A DNA stretch of 6,572 bases. It comes from Candidatus Sulfopaludibacter sp. SbA3. GTDB lineage: Bacteria > Acidobacteriota > Terriglobia > 20CM-2-55-15. Shown here in pieces: positions 1 to 6,572 of the stretch; positions within the stretch are counted from its first letter, which is position 1; the number at the start of each line of letters is the position of its first letter. A program made the position numbers and the translations under genes. Below the pieces are notes generated by a model. That model did no database searches and was not told the DNA's origin. It worked only from the letters and a program-made list of their open reading frames with translations. The stretch is taken from positions 1 to 6,572 of the forward strand of contig CAMAWS010000194.1 of the NCBI GenBank assembly GCA_945861845.1, in the 5' to 3' direction.

Positions 1-203
1 GAAAAATCAAGATACTGCGACCAGCTGATTCCGTCTTAAGGAATTTCGAGAAGGTCGCGCAGCCACTACTAAGAAAGGCCCTACACAATCGGCGCGAGTA
101 CCGCACCCTCGCCGCCCTGCGCGACACCCTGCTGCCCAAGCTCATCTCCGGCGAGTTGCGGGTGCAGGATGCAGAGCGGTTTGCCGTAGGGGTCAGATCA
201 TGA
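1..203 (+). CDS. hsdS: Type I restriction-modification specificity subunit HsdS, C-terminal fragment
   Basis: The gene enters from the left edge, so only its last 66 codons are visible, read in the frame whose codons begin at position 3. HsdS is the DNA-recognition subunit that directs the HsdM methylase and HsdR translocase/nuclease to a bipartite target. The visible tail has the family's characteristic ending: a charged helix (FEKVAQPLLRK, then NRREYRTLAALRD), followed by LLPKLISGELRV and a short acidic/basic end. This is the C-terminal conserved helix that packs against HsdM; no target recognition domain is in the window. The TGA stop at 201-203 overlaps the ATG of the next gene, so the two genes were probably in one operon with coupled translation. 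The family is clear from this signature. Specificity, and whether hsdM and hsdR lie upstream, cannot be judged here. Confidence 0.9.
   Translation, partial: KIKILRPADSVLRNFEKVAQPLLRKALHNRREYRTLAALRDTLLPKLISGELRVQDAERFAVGVRS
188..192 (+). promoter_or_regulatory. Ribosome binding site for the AAA_13 ATPase
   Basis: AGGGG lies seven bases before the ATG at 200 and inside the end of hsdS. It supports 200 as the true start and, with the ATGA overlap, points to coupled translation. Confidence 0.6.
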
Positions 204-1288
204 TCAACAGACTTCAGCTCCTACGGAATATCGGGCAGTTCGATTCAGTGAACGGTGCCGCGAACATCCCCCTCGCACGGCTTACCGTCGTCTACTCGGA
301 GAACGGCAGGGGCAAGACGACCCTCGCGGCGGTGTTGCGATCGCTGGCCACGGGCGACCCCCTGCCGATTGCTGAGCGAAAGCGGCTCGCTGCCCAGTAT
401 CCGCCCCATGTCGTCCTCGAATGTAGCGGCGGTCCGCCTCCGGCCGTCTTCGAGAACAACGCCTGGAACCGCACACTGGCGGATCTCGTGGTGTTCGACG
501 ACGTGTTCGTCGACGAGAACGTGCACTCTGGGCTCGCAGTGCAGGCGCACCACCGGCAGAACCTCCACGAGCTGATTCTCGGCGCGCAGGCGGTCGCACT
601 GAGCAAGGAACTCCAGAGGCTGGTTGGAGCAATCGAAACTCACAACACGGAGTTAAGGGCTAGGGAACGCGTCATTCCCGCCGCCGACAGAGGCCCGTTC
701 TCCGTGGATGACTTCTGTGCACTCAGGGTTCGGCCCGACATTGACCAGGCTATCCAGGAGACGGAGCGTGCTCTGGCTGCGGCCCGCGACCAGGATGCGG
801 TTCGCACGACACTCCCCTTCGCCTCGGCCAGCCTGCCTGCGTTCGATCTCGCCGCGGTCGAGCGAATTCTCGTTCAGGACCTGCCGGCTCTGGATGCAGG
901 CACGCTTGCCCGAGTCCAGACTCATCTGGCCGGGTTCGGTCAGGGCGGCGAACCGTGGGTAGCCGATGGAATGCGCCTCATCCTGCAGAGGCAGGATGGC
1001 GCGGCGGCTACGGGGACGTGCCCATTCTGCGCACAGGATCTCCAAGGCTCGCCCGTCATCCAGCATTACCGGGCGTATTTCAGCGACGCATACGCTTCCT
1101 TGAAGCGCACGGTGACGGACGCACTCGTGGCGGTTAACCACGCGCACGGCGGGGATGTGCCGACGGGATTCGAGCGCGCGGTGAGCCCCGCCGTTCTTAA
1201 CTCAGGTGGCCTTAGCCCTTCTTGCCGCCCAGCTGAGCGCTGGCAGGAGCGGAAGTGTCGGACAGGACGGCGCGGAGAGCCGCCGTGA
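200..1288 (+). CDS. RloC-like AAA_13 P-loop ATPase next to type I RM, C-terminally truncated
   Basis: This is an ATPase of the AAA_13 (SMC/Rad50-like) class, which includes the RM-linked anticodon nucleases RloC and PrrC. Visible features are a P-loop ENGRGKTT at residues 34-41 (Ser33 stands where Gly often begins the motif), a conserved segment VVFDDVFVDENV at 97-108, helical charged stretches around 133-160 and 180-200, and a zinc-hook-like CPFC at 274-277 followed by QHYRAYFSDAY. The similarity ends near FERAV (residues 323-327, about position 1180). The last 35 residues are basic, Pro/Arg-rich and antisense to another gene, so they look like read-through. The Walker B/signature half, and any nuclease region, are missing. 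Relatives as I recall them are roughly twice this length. It overlaps hsdS by ATGA, so it probably belongs to the RM operon, perhaps guarding against RM failure or DNA damage. An RloC-type nuclease role is inference; the present product is probably non-functional. Confidence 0.75.
   Translation: MINRLQLLRNIGQFDSVNGAANIPLARLTVVYSENGRGKTTLAAVLRSLATGDPLPIAERKRLAAQYPPHVVLECSGGPPPAVFENNAWNRTLADLVVFDDVFVDENVHSGLAVQAHHRQNLHELILGAQAVALSKELQRLVGAIETHNTELRARERVIPAADRGPFSVDDFCALRVRPDIDQAIQETERALAAARDQDAVRTTLPFASASLPAFDLAAVERILVQDLPALDAGTLARVQTHLAGFGQGGEPWVADGMRLILQRQDGAAATGTCPFCAQDLQGSPVIQHYRAYFSDAYASLKRTVTDALVAVNHAHGGDVPTGFERAVSPAVLNSGGLSPSCRPAERWQERKCRTGRRGEPP
1181..1211. other. Breakpoint between truncated ATPase gene and reversed HYR gene
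   Basis: Recognisable AAA_13 coding sequence stops near 1180, and the TAA stop of the opposite-strand HYR/Ig-like gene lies at 1212-1214. The two genes therefore meet tail to tail with at most about 30 bases between them. I see no terminal inverted repeats, transposase or tRNA here. It is either a genomic rearrangement scar or an assembly join. Confidence 0.5.
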
Positions 1289-1979
1289 AGCCGAACGTCT
1301 GTATTACGTTGCTCGACGCGATGCTGCTGCCGCGCTTGTTAACCGTGTACTGCGCCGCAGCCTTGGAGATGTTCCCGGCCAGGTCGGAGCAAACCGCCGT
1401 GTACGTGAGGCTGCCCACACCGTTGGCGTCACCGCCTGTCGTCGTTCCGGTGGAGGATGCCACGTGGGAGGTTTCGTCGGTGCATGCATTGCCCGCGGCG
1501 GGCACGATGCCAACGAAGTAGCTGGCCCCGTTAGTGACGCCGGTGACCGCGACGGCAGGCTTTACGCTATCGATGTTGACGGAGATGACATTGCTCGGGC
1601 CACTGGTGTTACCCGCGTTGTCCGTGGAGGCTTGGGCCGTGGAGGCGCTGGAGCCCTCGCTGCTGAGGACTTGGTCGATGGGGCAAGTGGCGATCCCCGA
1701 ACCGGTGTCGGCGCACGTGAAATGCACAGTTACCGGGCCGGTGTACCAGCCTTTGGAGCCGGGCGTTCCCGCACTGATTGCGGCGCTGATGGTCGGCTTG
1801 ATCGTGTCGCTAACCGTTACCTTGAAGCTGGAACTGCCGGTGTTATGAGCAGCGTCCGAAGCGGTACAGGTGACCGTTGTTTCCCCCAGGGGGAAGGTGC
1901 TTCCCGAAGCCTGTACACAGTCTGGCCCGCCGGTCGCGCCCCGCAATGCCCTCTTTAAAACTACTATCCTTAAGGCCAT
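1212..1979 (-). CDS. C-terminal fragment of a secreted HYR/bacterial Ig-like repeat protein
   Basis: The minus-strand frame encodes extracellular beta-sandwich repeats. Residues about 18-59 hold the second half of a HYR (hyalin repeat) domain, with the typical ASGSTFPLGETTVTC and a TVSDT end. Residues about 60-138 form an Ig-like repeat (WYTGPVTVHFTC, then DTGSGIATCP and NAGNTSGPSNVISV), and about 139-213 form a second (VCSDLAGNISKAA). Cysteine pairs C89/C99 and C166/C197 could be disulfides. The last 40 residues match no domain I know and end in GGKKG with a TAA stop. Such proteins are surface adhesins or secreted scaffolds. There is no signal peptide, and the first half of the HYR domain is absent. 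The ATG at 1979 opens into an unrelated basic stretch (residues 1-16) and is probably not a native start. The fragment sits between unrelated genes, so it is likely a remnant or a join artefact. Confidence 0.7.
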   Translation of the reverse strand: MALRIVVLKRALRGATGGPDCVQASGSTFPLGETTVTCTASDAAHNTGSSSFKVTVSDTIKPTISAAISAGTPGSKGWYTGPVTVHFTCADTGSGIATCPIDQVLSSEGSSASTAQASTDNAGNTSGPSNVISVNIDSVKPAVAVTGVTNGASYFVGIVPAAGNACTDETSHVASSTGTTTGGDANGVGSLTYTAVCSDLAGNISKAAAQYTVNKRGSSIASSNVIQTFGFTAALRAVLSDTSAPASAQLGGKKG

Positions 1980-1992
1980 CCTTGACCGGGTG

Positions 1993-2006
1993 CCCGAAAA
2001 ATCGGG
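1993..2006 (+). promoter_or_regulatory. Short hairpin just upstream of the STAS gene
   Basis: CCCGA (1993-1997) and TCGGG (2002-2006) form a perfect 5-bp stem around AAAA, ending 9 bases before the ATG at 2016. A TAGAAT (2008-2013) resembling a -10 box and a TTGACC (1982-1987) resembling a -35 box flank it, but their 20-base spacing is poor and the -10 lies too close to the start. GGGG at 2004-2007, which could act as a weak ribosome site, is in the stem. The hairpin itself is certain; its function is not. Confidence 0.25.
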
Positions 2007-2015
2007 GTAGAATAG

Positions 2016-2305
2016 ATGGCTATGGATTTCAAGCTATCCGCACGGAAGATCGACGCCGTGCCTGTCGTGGACTTTGCGGGGAACATCACCGCCGGTGAAG
2101 CCCTCACGGTTTTCCGGCAGACGATCCGCGACGAAGTCGCGAAGAACCACAATCGATTTCCGCTCAATTTGAAGAACGTCACTTACATCGACAGCCGCGG
2201 CCTGGGCGAGTTGATCATGGCGCAGGTTACGGAACTGCTCCAGTTCACCAATCTGTACACCGTTTTCGACCTCCACCAGTCCGAGCAGAAAGCAATAGCA
2301 AGTTC

Positions 2306-2309
<4 letters not shown>
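2016..2309 (+). CDS. Short STAS-domain protein (anti-sigma factor antagonist-like)
   Basis: STAS proteins of the SpoIIAA/RsbV type bind or release an anti-sigma kinase depending on phosphorylation of a Ser in a D-S-S-G-L-G loop. This 97-residue protein keeps the first half (VPVVDFAGNITAGEAL at 15-30, NLKNVTYIDS at 51-60) and the end (ELLQFTNLYTVFDL at 73-86, then an acidic/Ala tail). Two departures stand out. The loop reads D59-S60-R61-G-L-G, so the usual phospho-Ser is Arg. The segment between GEL (64-66) and TNLY (78-81) is 11 residues, whereas relatives have about 29. The missing part would be the end of helix 2 plus strand 4. Codon 1 (2016) and codon 3 (2022) are both possible starts; only a weak GGGG precedes them. 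Its stop overlaps the start of ettA. The family is clear, but whether it still works as a phosphorylation switch is doubtful. Confidence 0.85.
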
Positions 2310-3988
<1,679 letters not shown>

Positions 3989-4436
3989 CGAGTCATTTTC
4001 CTCTTCAAGGGGCAGCATGCCACTTCCCAAAAGCCGCGTATGGGGTTCCGGAAGGACCGCGACTGTCACCTTCACTCGGAAACATCTCCTGGATCGAGGT
4101 CATTGGGTTGTAAGTTTCCTCTGACCGCCGCCTTCCGGTACGCTTTGGTCGACAAGCAGTTGAAGATTTTTCTGCTTTACTGGCGCGTACACTTCCCAGT
4201 ATGCGCGGCGAATGGTTCGTCTGTTCATTTGTCGACTCTGCCTGCAGACTTCGGCCGGCCAGAACCTGCTTTCCTCCGCTGGGCAACATAATCGGTCTTG
4301 AACAGATACGCGGAACCTCTGGATCTGGAAATTCCGCGCCGCAATATCCGCTTGATACTTACTATCCTTTATCCTTCGAAACCGATTCAAATGCTGGTGA
4401 AATGCGTAGAAAGCCATTGATTCTTGATGCTTCGAA

Positions 4437-4455
4437 TTGAATCGTTTGCGTTCAA
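4437..4455. promoter_or_regulatory. Imperfect palindrome upstream of the antitoxin gene (candidate operator)
   Basis: TTGAATCG and CGTTCAA face each other across TTTG, pairing except for one bulged T. The left arm is also inverse to CGATTCAA at 4383-4390. TA antitoxins commonly repress their own promoters through such palindromes, so this is a reasonable operator candidate, but nothing in the sequence proves binding. Confidence 0.3.
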
Positions 4456-4479
4456 TCACCTCAACCGAGTAGAAACTTG

Positions 4480-4507
4480 TTGAAGTTCGAGGCTTTGACG
4501 TCTTCAA
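4480..4507. promoter_or_regulatory. Inverted repeat and possible promoter region for the TA operon
   Basis: TTGAAG (4480-4485) and CTTCAA (4502-4507) are exact inverse copies 16 bases apart, with the palindrome GACGTC at 4497-4502. TTGACG (4495-4500) could serve as a -35 box, but the best downstream -10 (TACACT, 4515-4520) is only 14 bases away, so the promoter assignment is weak. The position, 23 bases before the ATG, suits autoregulation. Confidence 0.3.
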
Positions 4508-4529
4508 AATCGACTACACTTGGGAAATC

Positions 4530-4808
4530 ATGTCCTTTACTGTGCGCTTGGAATTACCTCCGGACATTGAGCAGCGGCTTCGAAAGGAAAACCCGGACTT
4601 CTCCAAAGAAGTGCAGGAAGTATTTGTTCTGGAGCTTTTCCGCCGCGGAAAAATCAGTCACCACGAGCTATCTTGCGCTTTGGGTCTTGATCGGATCGAG
4701 ACCGATGCCTATCTCAAGCAGCACGGCGTATTCGAAGGCTCTCTGACGATCAAAGATCTCGAAGATGACTATCAGACGTTGCATGATTTGCATTCCAAAA
4801 CACCCTAA
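4530..4808 (+). CDS. UPF0175 family antitoxin
   Basis: This 92-residue protein matches the UPF0175 pattern. A short beta/acidic start (VRLELPPDIEQRL, 5-17) is followed by a helix ending in VLELFRRGKIS (33-43), the family's most recognisable element. A helix-turn-helix-like part comes next (HELSCALGLDRIETDAYLKQHGV, within 45-67), and then an acidic tail (KDLEDDYQTLHDL, 75-87). UPF0175 proteins are commonly encoded before DUF3368 PIN-like proteins and are regarded as their antitoxins: the N-terminal part is thought to bind DNA and the tail to block the toxin. A GGGA at 4522-4525 is a modest ribosome site. The stop TAA shares its last base with the ATG of the next gene, a coupling that keeps antitoxin made before toxin. 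Autoregulation through the palindromes upstream is inference. Confidence 0.85.
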   Translation: MSFTVRLELPPDIEQRLRKENPDFSKEVQEVFVLELFRRGKISHHELSCALGLDRIETDAYLKQHGVFEGSLTIKDLEDDYQTLHDLHSKTP

Positions 4809-5293
4809 TGCTGGTCGTCGCGGACAGCTCCCCACTGATCGCTCTAATCAACATCGGCCATATCGACATACTCCCTCAACTGTTTGGAACTGTGATCATC
4901 CCACCGGCCATCGCCACAGAATTGAGAGACGTAAAACGTCCTCCAGCAATCCAATTGTTTATTGGAAGACCTCCGGCCTGGCTGATCGAACGGACACCGA
5001 AAACCACAGCAACTATTCCTTTGCTGGACCCCGGTGAAGTCGCGGCAATCAGCCTTGCTCTGGAAATAAACGCGGACCTCTTGCTTATCGATGAGAACCT
5101 GGGCCGAAAGGCCGCTACCGCTCGCGGCATACACATCGCAGGCACCATCGGCATTCTCGAGCAAGCTGCGGATCAGAACTTGCTCGATCTGAAAGAGGCT
5201 TTCGGCCGTATCAAGGAAACGGATTTCTGGATTTCCCACGAACTCCTGGATGTGCGCCTGAAACTTCATCTGGAACGGAAAAAGCAAGGTTAG
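4808..5293 (+). CDS. DUF3368 PIN-like toxin (putative ribonuclease)
   Basis: This 161-residue protein has the DUF3368/PIN-like fold signature. It begins with VVADSSPLIAL (D6), continues with VIIPPAIATELR (E39) and LDPGEVAAISLALE (E77), and then ADLLLIDENLGRKAA (D95). D6, E39, E77 and D95 are the acidic residues expected to hold Mg2+ or Mn2+ for RNA cleavage, so the active site looks complete. Its length is normal for the family. It starts at ATG 4808 inside the antitoxin's stop (TAATG) with no ribosome site of its own, so it depends on translational coupling. PIN toxins cut tRNA, rRNA or mRNA; the target here cannot be read from the sequence. The neighbouring UPF0175 gene makes a type II toxin-antitoxin role the best reading, although toxicity of this subfamily is less documented than that of VapC. 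Confidence 0.85.
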   Translation: MLVVADSSPLIALINIGHIDILPQLFGTVIIPPAIATELRDVKRPPAIQLFIGRPPAWLIERTPKTTATIPLLDPGEVAAISLALEINADLLLIDENLGRKAATARGIHIAGTIGILEQAADQNLLDLKEAFGRIKETDFWISHELLDVRLKLHLERKKQG

Positions 5294-5331
5294 GCAGTGG
5301 CAACCGCGTAACGGTTTGGGCGCGCGGGCCT

Positions 5332-5356
5332 GGCCTCGATGGAGAAGGCTGAGGCC
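5332..5356. terminator. Weak hairpin after the TA operon, possible terminator
   Basis: GGCCTC (5332-5337) pairs exactly with GAGGCC (5351-5356) across 13 bases. A T-rich run (GTTTTTCTTT, about 5366-5375) begins some ten bases after the stem. A proper intrinsic terminator would have the T-run directly attached and a tighter loop, so this is only a possibility. Confidence 0.25.
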
Positions 5357-5412
5357 TGCAAAATCGTTTTTCTTTCCCGCCCACGAAGCCTTTCCCCATA
5401 ACATCTATCCGC

Positions 5413-6189
5413 ATGGAACGTTCGATGCTCACCAAGTGGCTCGGTGGCCTTGCGATTGTGGTATTCCTGGGAATCATTGCCGCCCGCCAGGAGCAACTCC
5501 TCGACGGCCTGCGCCAAATCCTCGGAGAGAGTCCGGAACTCAAAAGTGCTCCTCAGCCCGGATCGCAGCCGGCGCCTTCACTGCGCGCTCCAGCGGCCGC
5601 GGCGACAGACTTCACGATGAGCATCGAGGGAGCCGCCATTCAGGGAAACCCGGACGCCATAGTGACACTCATCGAGTTCTCCGATTTCGAGTGTCCGTTC
5701 TGCGGAAGGTATATGCGGGAAACGTATCCGCAGATTGAGCGCGATTACGTCAAAACCGGCAAGCTCCGATATGTCTTTCGTCACTTTCCACTGCTGGGCC
5801 TTCATCCCCACGCGATGATGGCTGCGGAATCCGCAGAATGCGCCCGGCTCCAGGGGAAATTCTGGCCACTGCATGATCGGTTGTTCGCCGGCCAGAGGTC
5901 GCTGGAGCCGGCGGCCCTCCTGGATCATGCGCGGGCAGTCGGGTTGGATATGAAATCCTTCGGGACCTGCGTTAACGGGCATTCCGAGTCTGTAGTGAGA
6001 GCCGATCTGGACGCGGGCTCCAGGGCGGGGGTTGGCGGAACACCAACGTTCTTCTTTGGCTTCGTTCAAAAAGACGGCTCGGTCCGCGTTATCGAAAAAC
6101 TTGTAGGCGCGAGGCCTTACGCCACATTCCAGTCCGTTCTGGACAGCCTGCTCGCTTTACCCGGCGCCACAGCAAACGACTTGCGCTGA
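5413..6189 (+). CDS. Membrane-anchored DsbA-family thiol-disulfide oxidoreductase
   Basis: This 258-residue thioredoxin-fold protein is of the DsbA/Thioredoxin_4 type. A hydrophobic segment at about 8-23 (WLGGLAIVVFLGIIAA) is a signal anchor, and a Pro/Ala-rich linker (about 46-64) leads to the domain. The active site is FECPFC with C94 and C97; the cis-proline loop is GGTPT with P211. Between them lies the helical insertion (HPHAMMAAESAECA, 131-144) usual for DsbA relatives. Extra cysteines are C143 and C186. It would act outside the cytoplasmic membrane, forming or isomerising disulfides in exported proteins; its redox partner is not in the window. ATG 5413 gives the longest frame, but ATG 5425 has GGAA six bases upstream and begins right at the basic/hydrophobic anchor, so it may be the real start. 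The gene is separated from the TA pair by 119 bases and is probably a separate unit. Confidence 0.9.
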   Translation: MERSMLTKWLGGLAIVVFLGIIAARQEQLLDGLRQILGESPELKSAPQPGSQPAPSLRAPAAAATDFTMSIEGAAIQGNPDAIVTLIEFSDFECPFCGRYMRETYPQIERDYVKTGKLRYVFRHFPLLGLHPHAMMAAESAECARLQGKFWPLHDRLFAGQRSLEPAALLDHARAVGLDMKSFGTCVNGHSESVVRADLDAGSRAGVGGTPTFFFGFVQKDGSVRVIEKLVGARPYATFQSVLDSLLALPGATANDLR

Positions 6190-6387
6190 TCCGGCAGGAA
6201 TCTTCATGGCCGATGCATCATCGCCTTCGTCCCCGTCATACGAATCATGGACATAACAGAGAATGGACGGGTCCTCGTGAATGCCGCACTTCGCCAGTGG
6301 AGGTGCAGCTTCGATGCTTCGACAGGATGGAAACAACAGCAGTATTTTGCGTTTCATTGAAACACTGGGGGGACTGGAGGCAGAAAT
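6190..6387. other. Intergenic region between convergent genes
   Basis: About 200 bases separate the DsbA gene from the converging propeller gene. There is a minus-strand open frame of 66 codons (6157-6357) that overlaps the end of the DsbA gene. It has no ribosome site, no family I recognise and a Cys-rich tail from the overlap, so I do not call it a gene. A small palindrome GTTTCATTGAAAC sits at 6351-6363. No convincing bidirectional terminator is visible. Confidence 0.4.
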
Positions 6388-6572
6388 CTACCGCATTCGG
6401 TAAATGGCGGTAAACCGATACCCACGCCGTCGATCGCTGGCGAAATAAAGTTGGCCATCCGGCGCATATGCGGGCATCAGGTCGTTGCCAAGGCTCGCGG
6501 TAAGAAGTTCGCGATGGTCGTCTATCAAGGAGAAACGGCCGACGTCCCAGTCGCCGGATTCATTGGTCGAGA
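6388..6572 (-). CDS. PD40/TolB-like beta-propeller protein, C-terminal fragment
   Basis: The gene enters from the right edge on the minus strand; 60 codons and a TAG stop (6388-6390) are visible. The peptide contains NESGDWDV, followed about 20 residues later by NDLMPAYAPDGQLYFASDRR, the hallmark of the WD40-like PD40 repeat in TolB and related propellers. The visible part would be the last blade or blades. Such proteins are usually exported and act in the periplasm or on the surface, often as binding or scaffolding modules, sometimes fused to peptidase, kinase or OmpA domains; which applies here cannot be told. It is convergent with the DsbA gene, so the two are not one operon. The family call is firm. 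The specific protein is unknown. Confidence 0.8.
   Translation of the reverse strand, partial: STNESGDWDVGRFSLIDDHRELLTASLGNDLMPAYAPDGQLYFASDRRRGYRFTAIYRMR

Larger units (their letters stand above)
3989..4529. other. Intergenic stretch of about 540 bases without a convincing gene
   Basis: No recognisable protein, RNA gene or mobile element is seen between ettA and the toxin-antitoxin pair. Short open frames exist on both strands, including a minus-strand frame at 4100-4507 and plus-strand frames at 3933-4124 and 4201-4440. None shows a known motif, a good ribosome site or clear protein-like composition. The right part (about 4340-4529) is visibly richer in A/T and carries repeated TTGAA/TTCAA elements, which fits a promoter/operator region for the following operon. 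The left part may hold decayed coding sequence. Confidence 0.5.

Noticed and set aside
245..1147. Minus-strand frames opposite the AAA_13 ATPase
   Set aside because: The plus strand carries the P-loop and CPFC motifs with a good ribosome site; the minus-strand products have no features.
1206..1958. 250-codon open frame on the plus strand opposite the HYR fragment
   Set aside because: Its Arg/Gly/Ala-rich product has no domain, whereas the minus strand encodes clear HYR/Ig-like repeats.
1196..1973. CTTAA at 1196-1200 and 1969-1973 as a target-site duplication around the HYR fragment
   Set aside because: Five bases can recur by chance; there are no terminal inverted repeats and no transposase, and the flanking genes do not rejoin across the segment.
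4100..4507. 135-codon minus-strand frame between ettA and the antitoxin gene
   Set aside because: No domain or ribosome site is visible, the composition is not clearly protein-like, and it covers the probable TA promoter region.
6157..6357. 66-codon minus-strand frame as a small gene downstream of the propeller gene
   Set aside because: It has no ribosome site, no recognised family and overlaps the 3' end of the DsbA-family gene, so support is too thin to call it.
6351..6363. GTTTCATTGAAAC palindrome as a CRISPR repeat end
   Set aside because: It occurs once only, with no repeated units or spacers around it.

Overview
The window reads as bacterial DNA of moderately high GC, either from a Gram-negative-type genome or from a metagenomic contig. 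No rRNA or tRNA is present to place it. The style of the EttA ortholog, the long periplasmic-facing DsbA-family protein and the PD40/TolB-like propeller fit an environmental soil-type lineage such as Acidobacteriota; that placement is inference with low to moderate confidence.

Layout. Positions 1-203 hold the last 66 codons of a type I restriction specificity subunit (HsdS). Its stop overlaps the start of an AAA_13/RloC-like P-loop ATPase (200-1288) by ATGA. The ATPase is intact through its P-loop and CPFC zinc-hook-like motif, then breaks off after about residue 327 (about position 1180). Next, on the minus strand, comes the C-terminal piece of a secreted HYR/Ig-like repeat protein (1212-1979), which has lost its N-terminus. 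These two broken genes meet tail to tail, and the second breakpoint lies just before the next block. This suggests a rearrangement scar or an assembly chimera.

Positions 2016-3988 form a compact two-gene unit: a short STAS-domain protein overlapping, through TTGA, the translational-throttle ABC-F ATPase EttA. The STAS protein lacks about 18 residues inside the fold and has Arg where the phosphorylatable Ser normally sits. A stretch of about 540 bases without a convincing gene follows. It ends in a regulatory-looking segment with short inverted repeats ahead of a toxin-antitoxin pair: a UPF0175 antitoxin (4530-4808) and a DUF3368 PIN-like toxin (4808-5293), overlapping by one base.

A membrane-anchored DsbA-family thiol oxidoreductase (5413-6189) follows. 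The window closes with the C-terminus of a PD40 beta-propeller protein on the opposite strand (6388-6572), convergent with the DsbA gene.

Functional reading. The left edge is the tail of a type I restriction-modification island carrying a possible RM-linked guard ATPase that is now truncated. The centre is housekeeping translation control. The right side is a TA module next to envelope redox and propeller genes. I see no complete undescribed system. The points most worth a second look are the RM/RloC-like arrangement with its abrupt end, and the altered STAS protein coupled to ettA.
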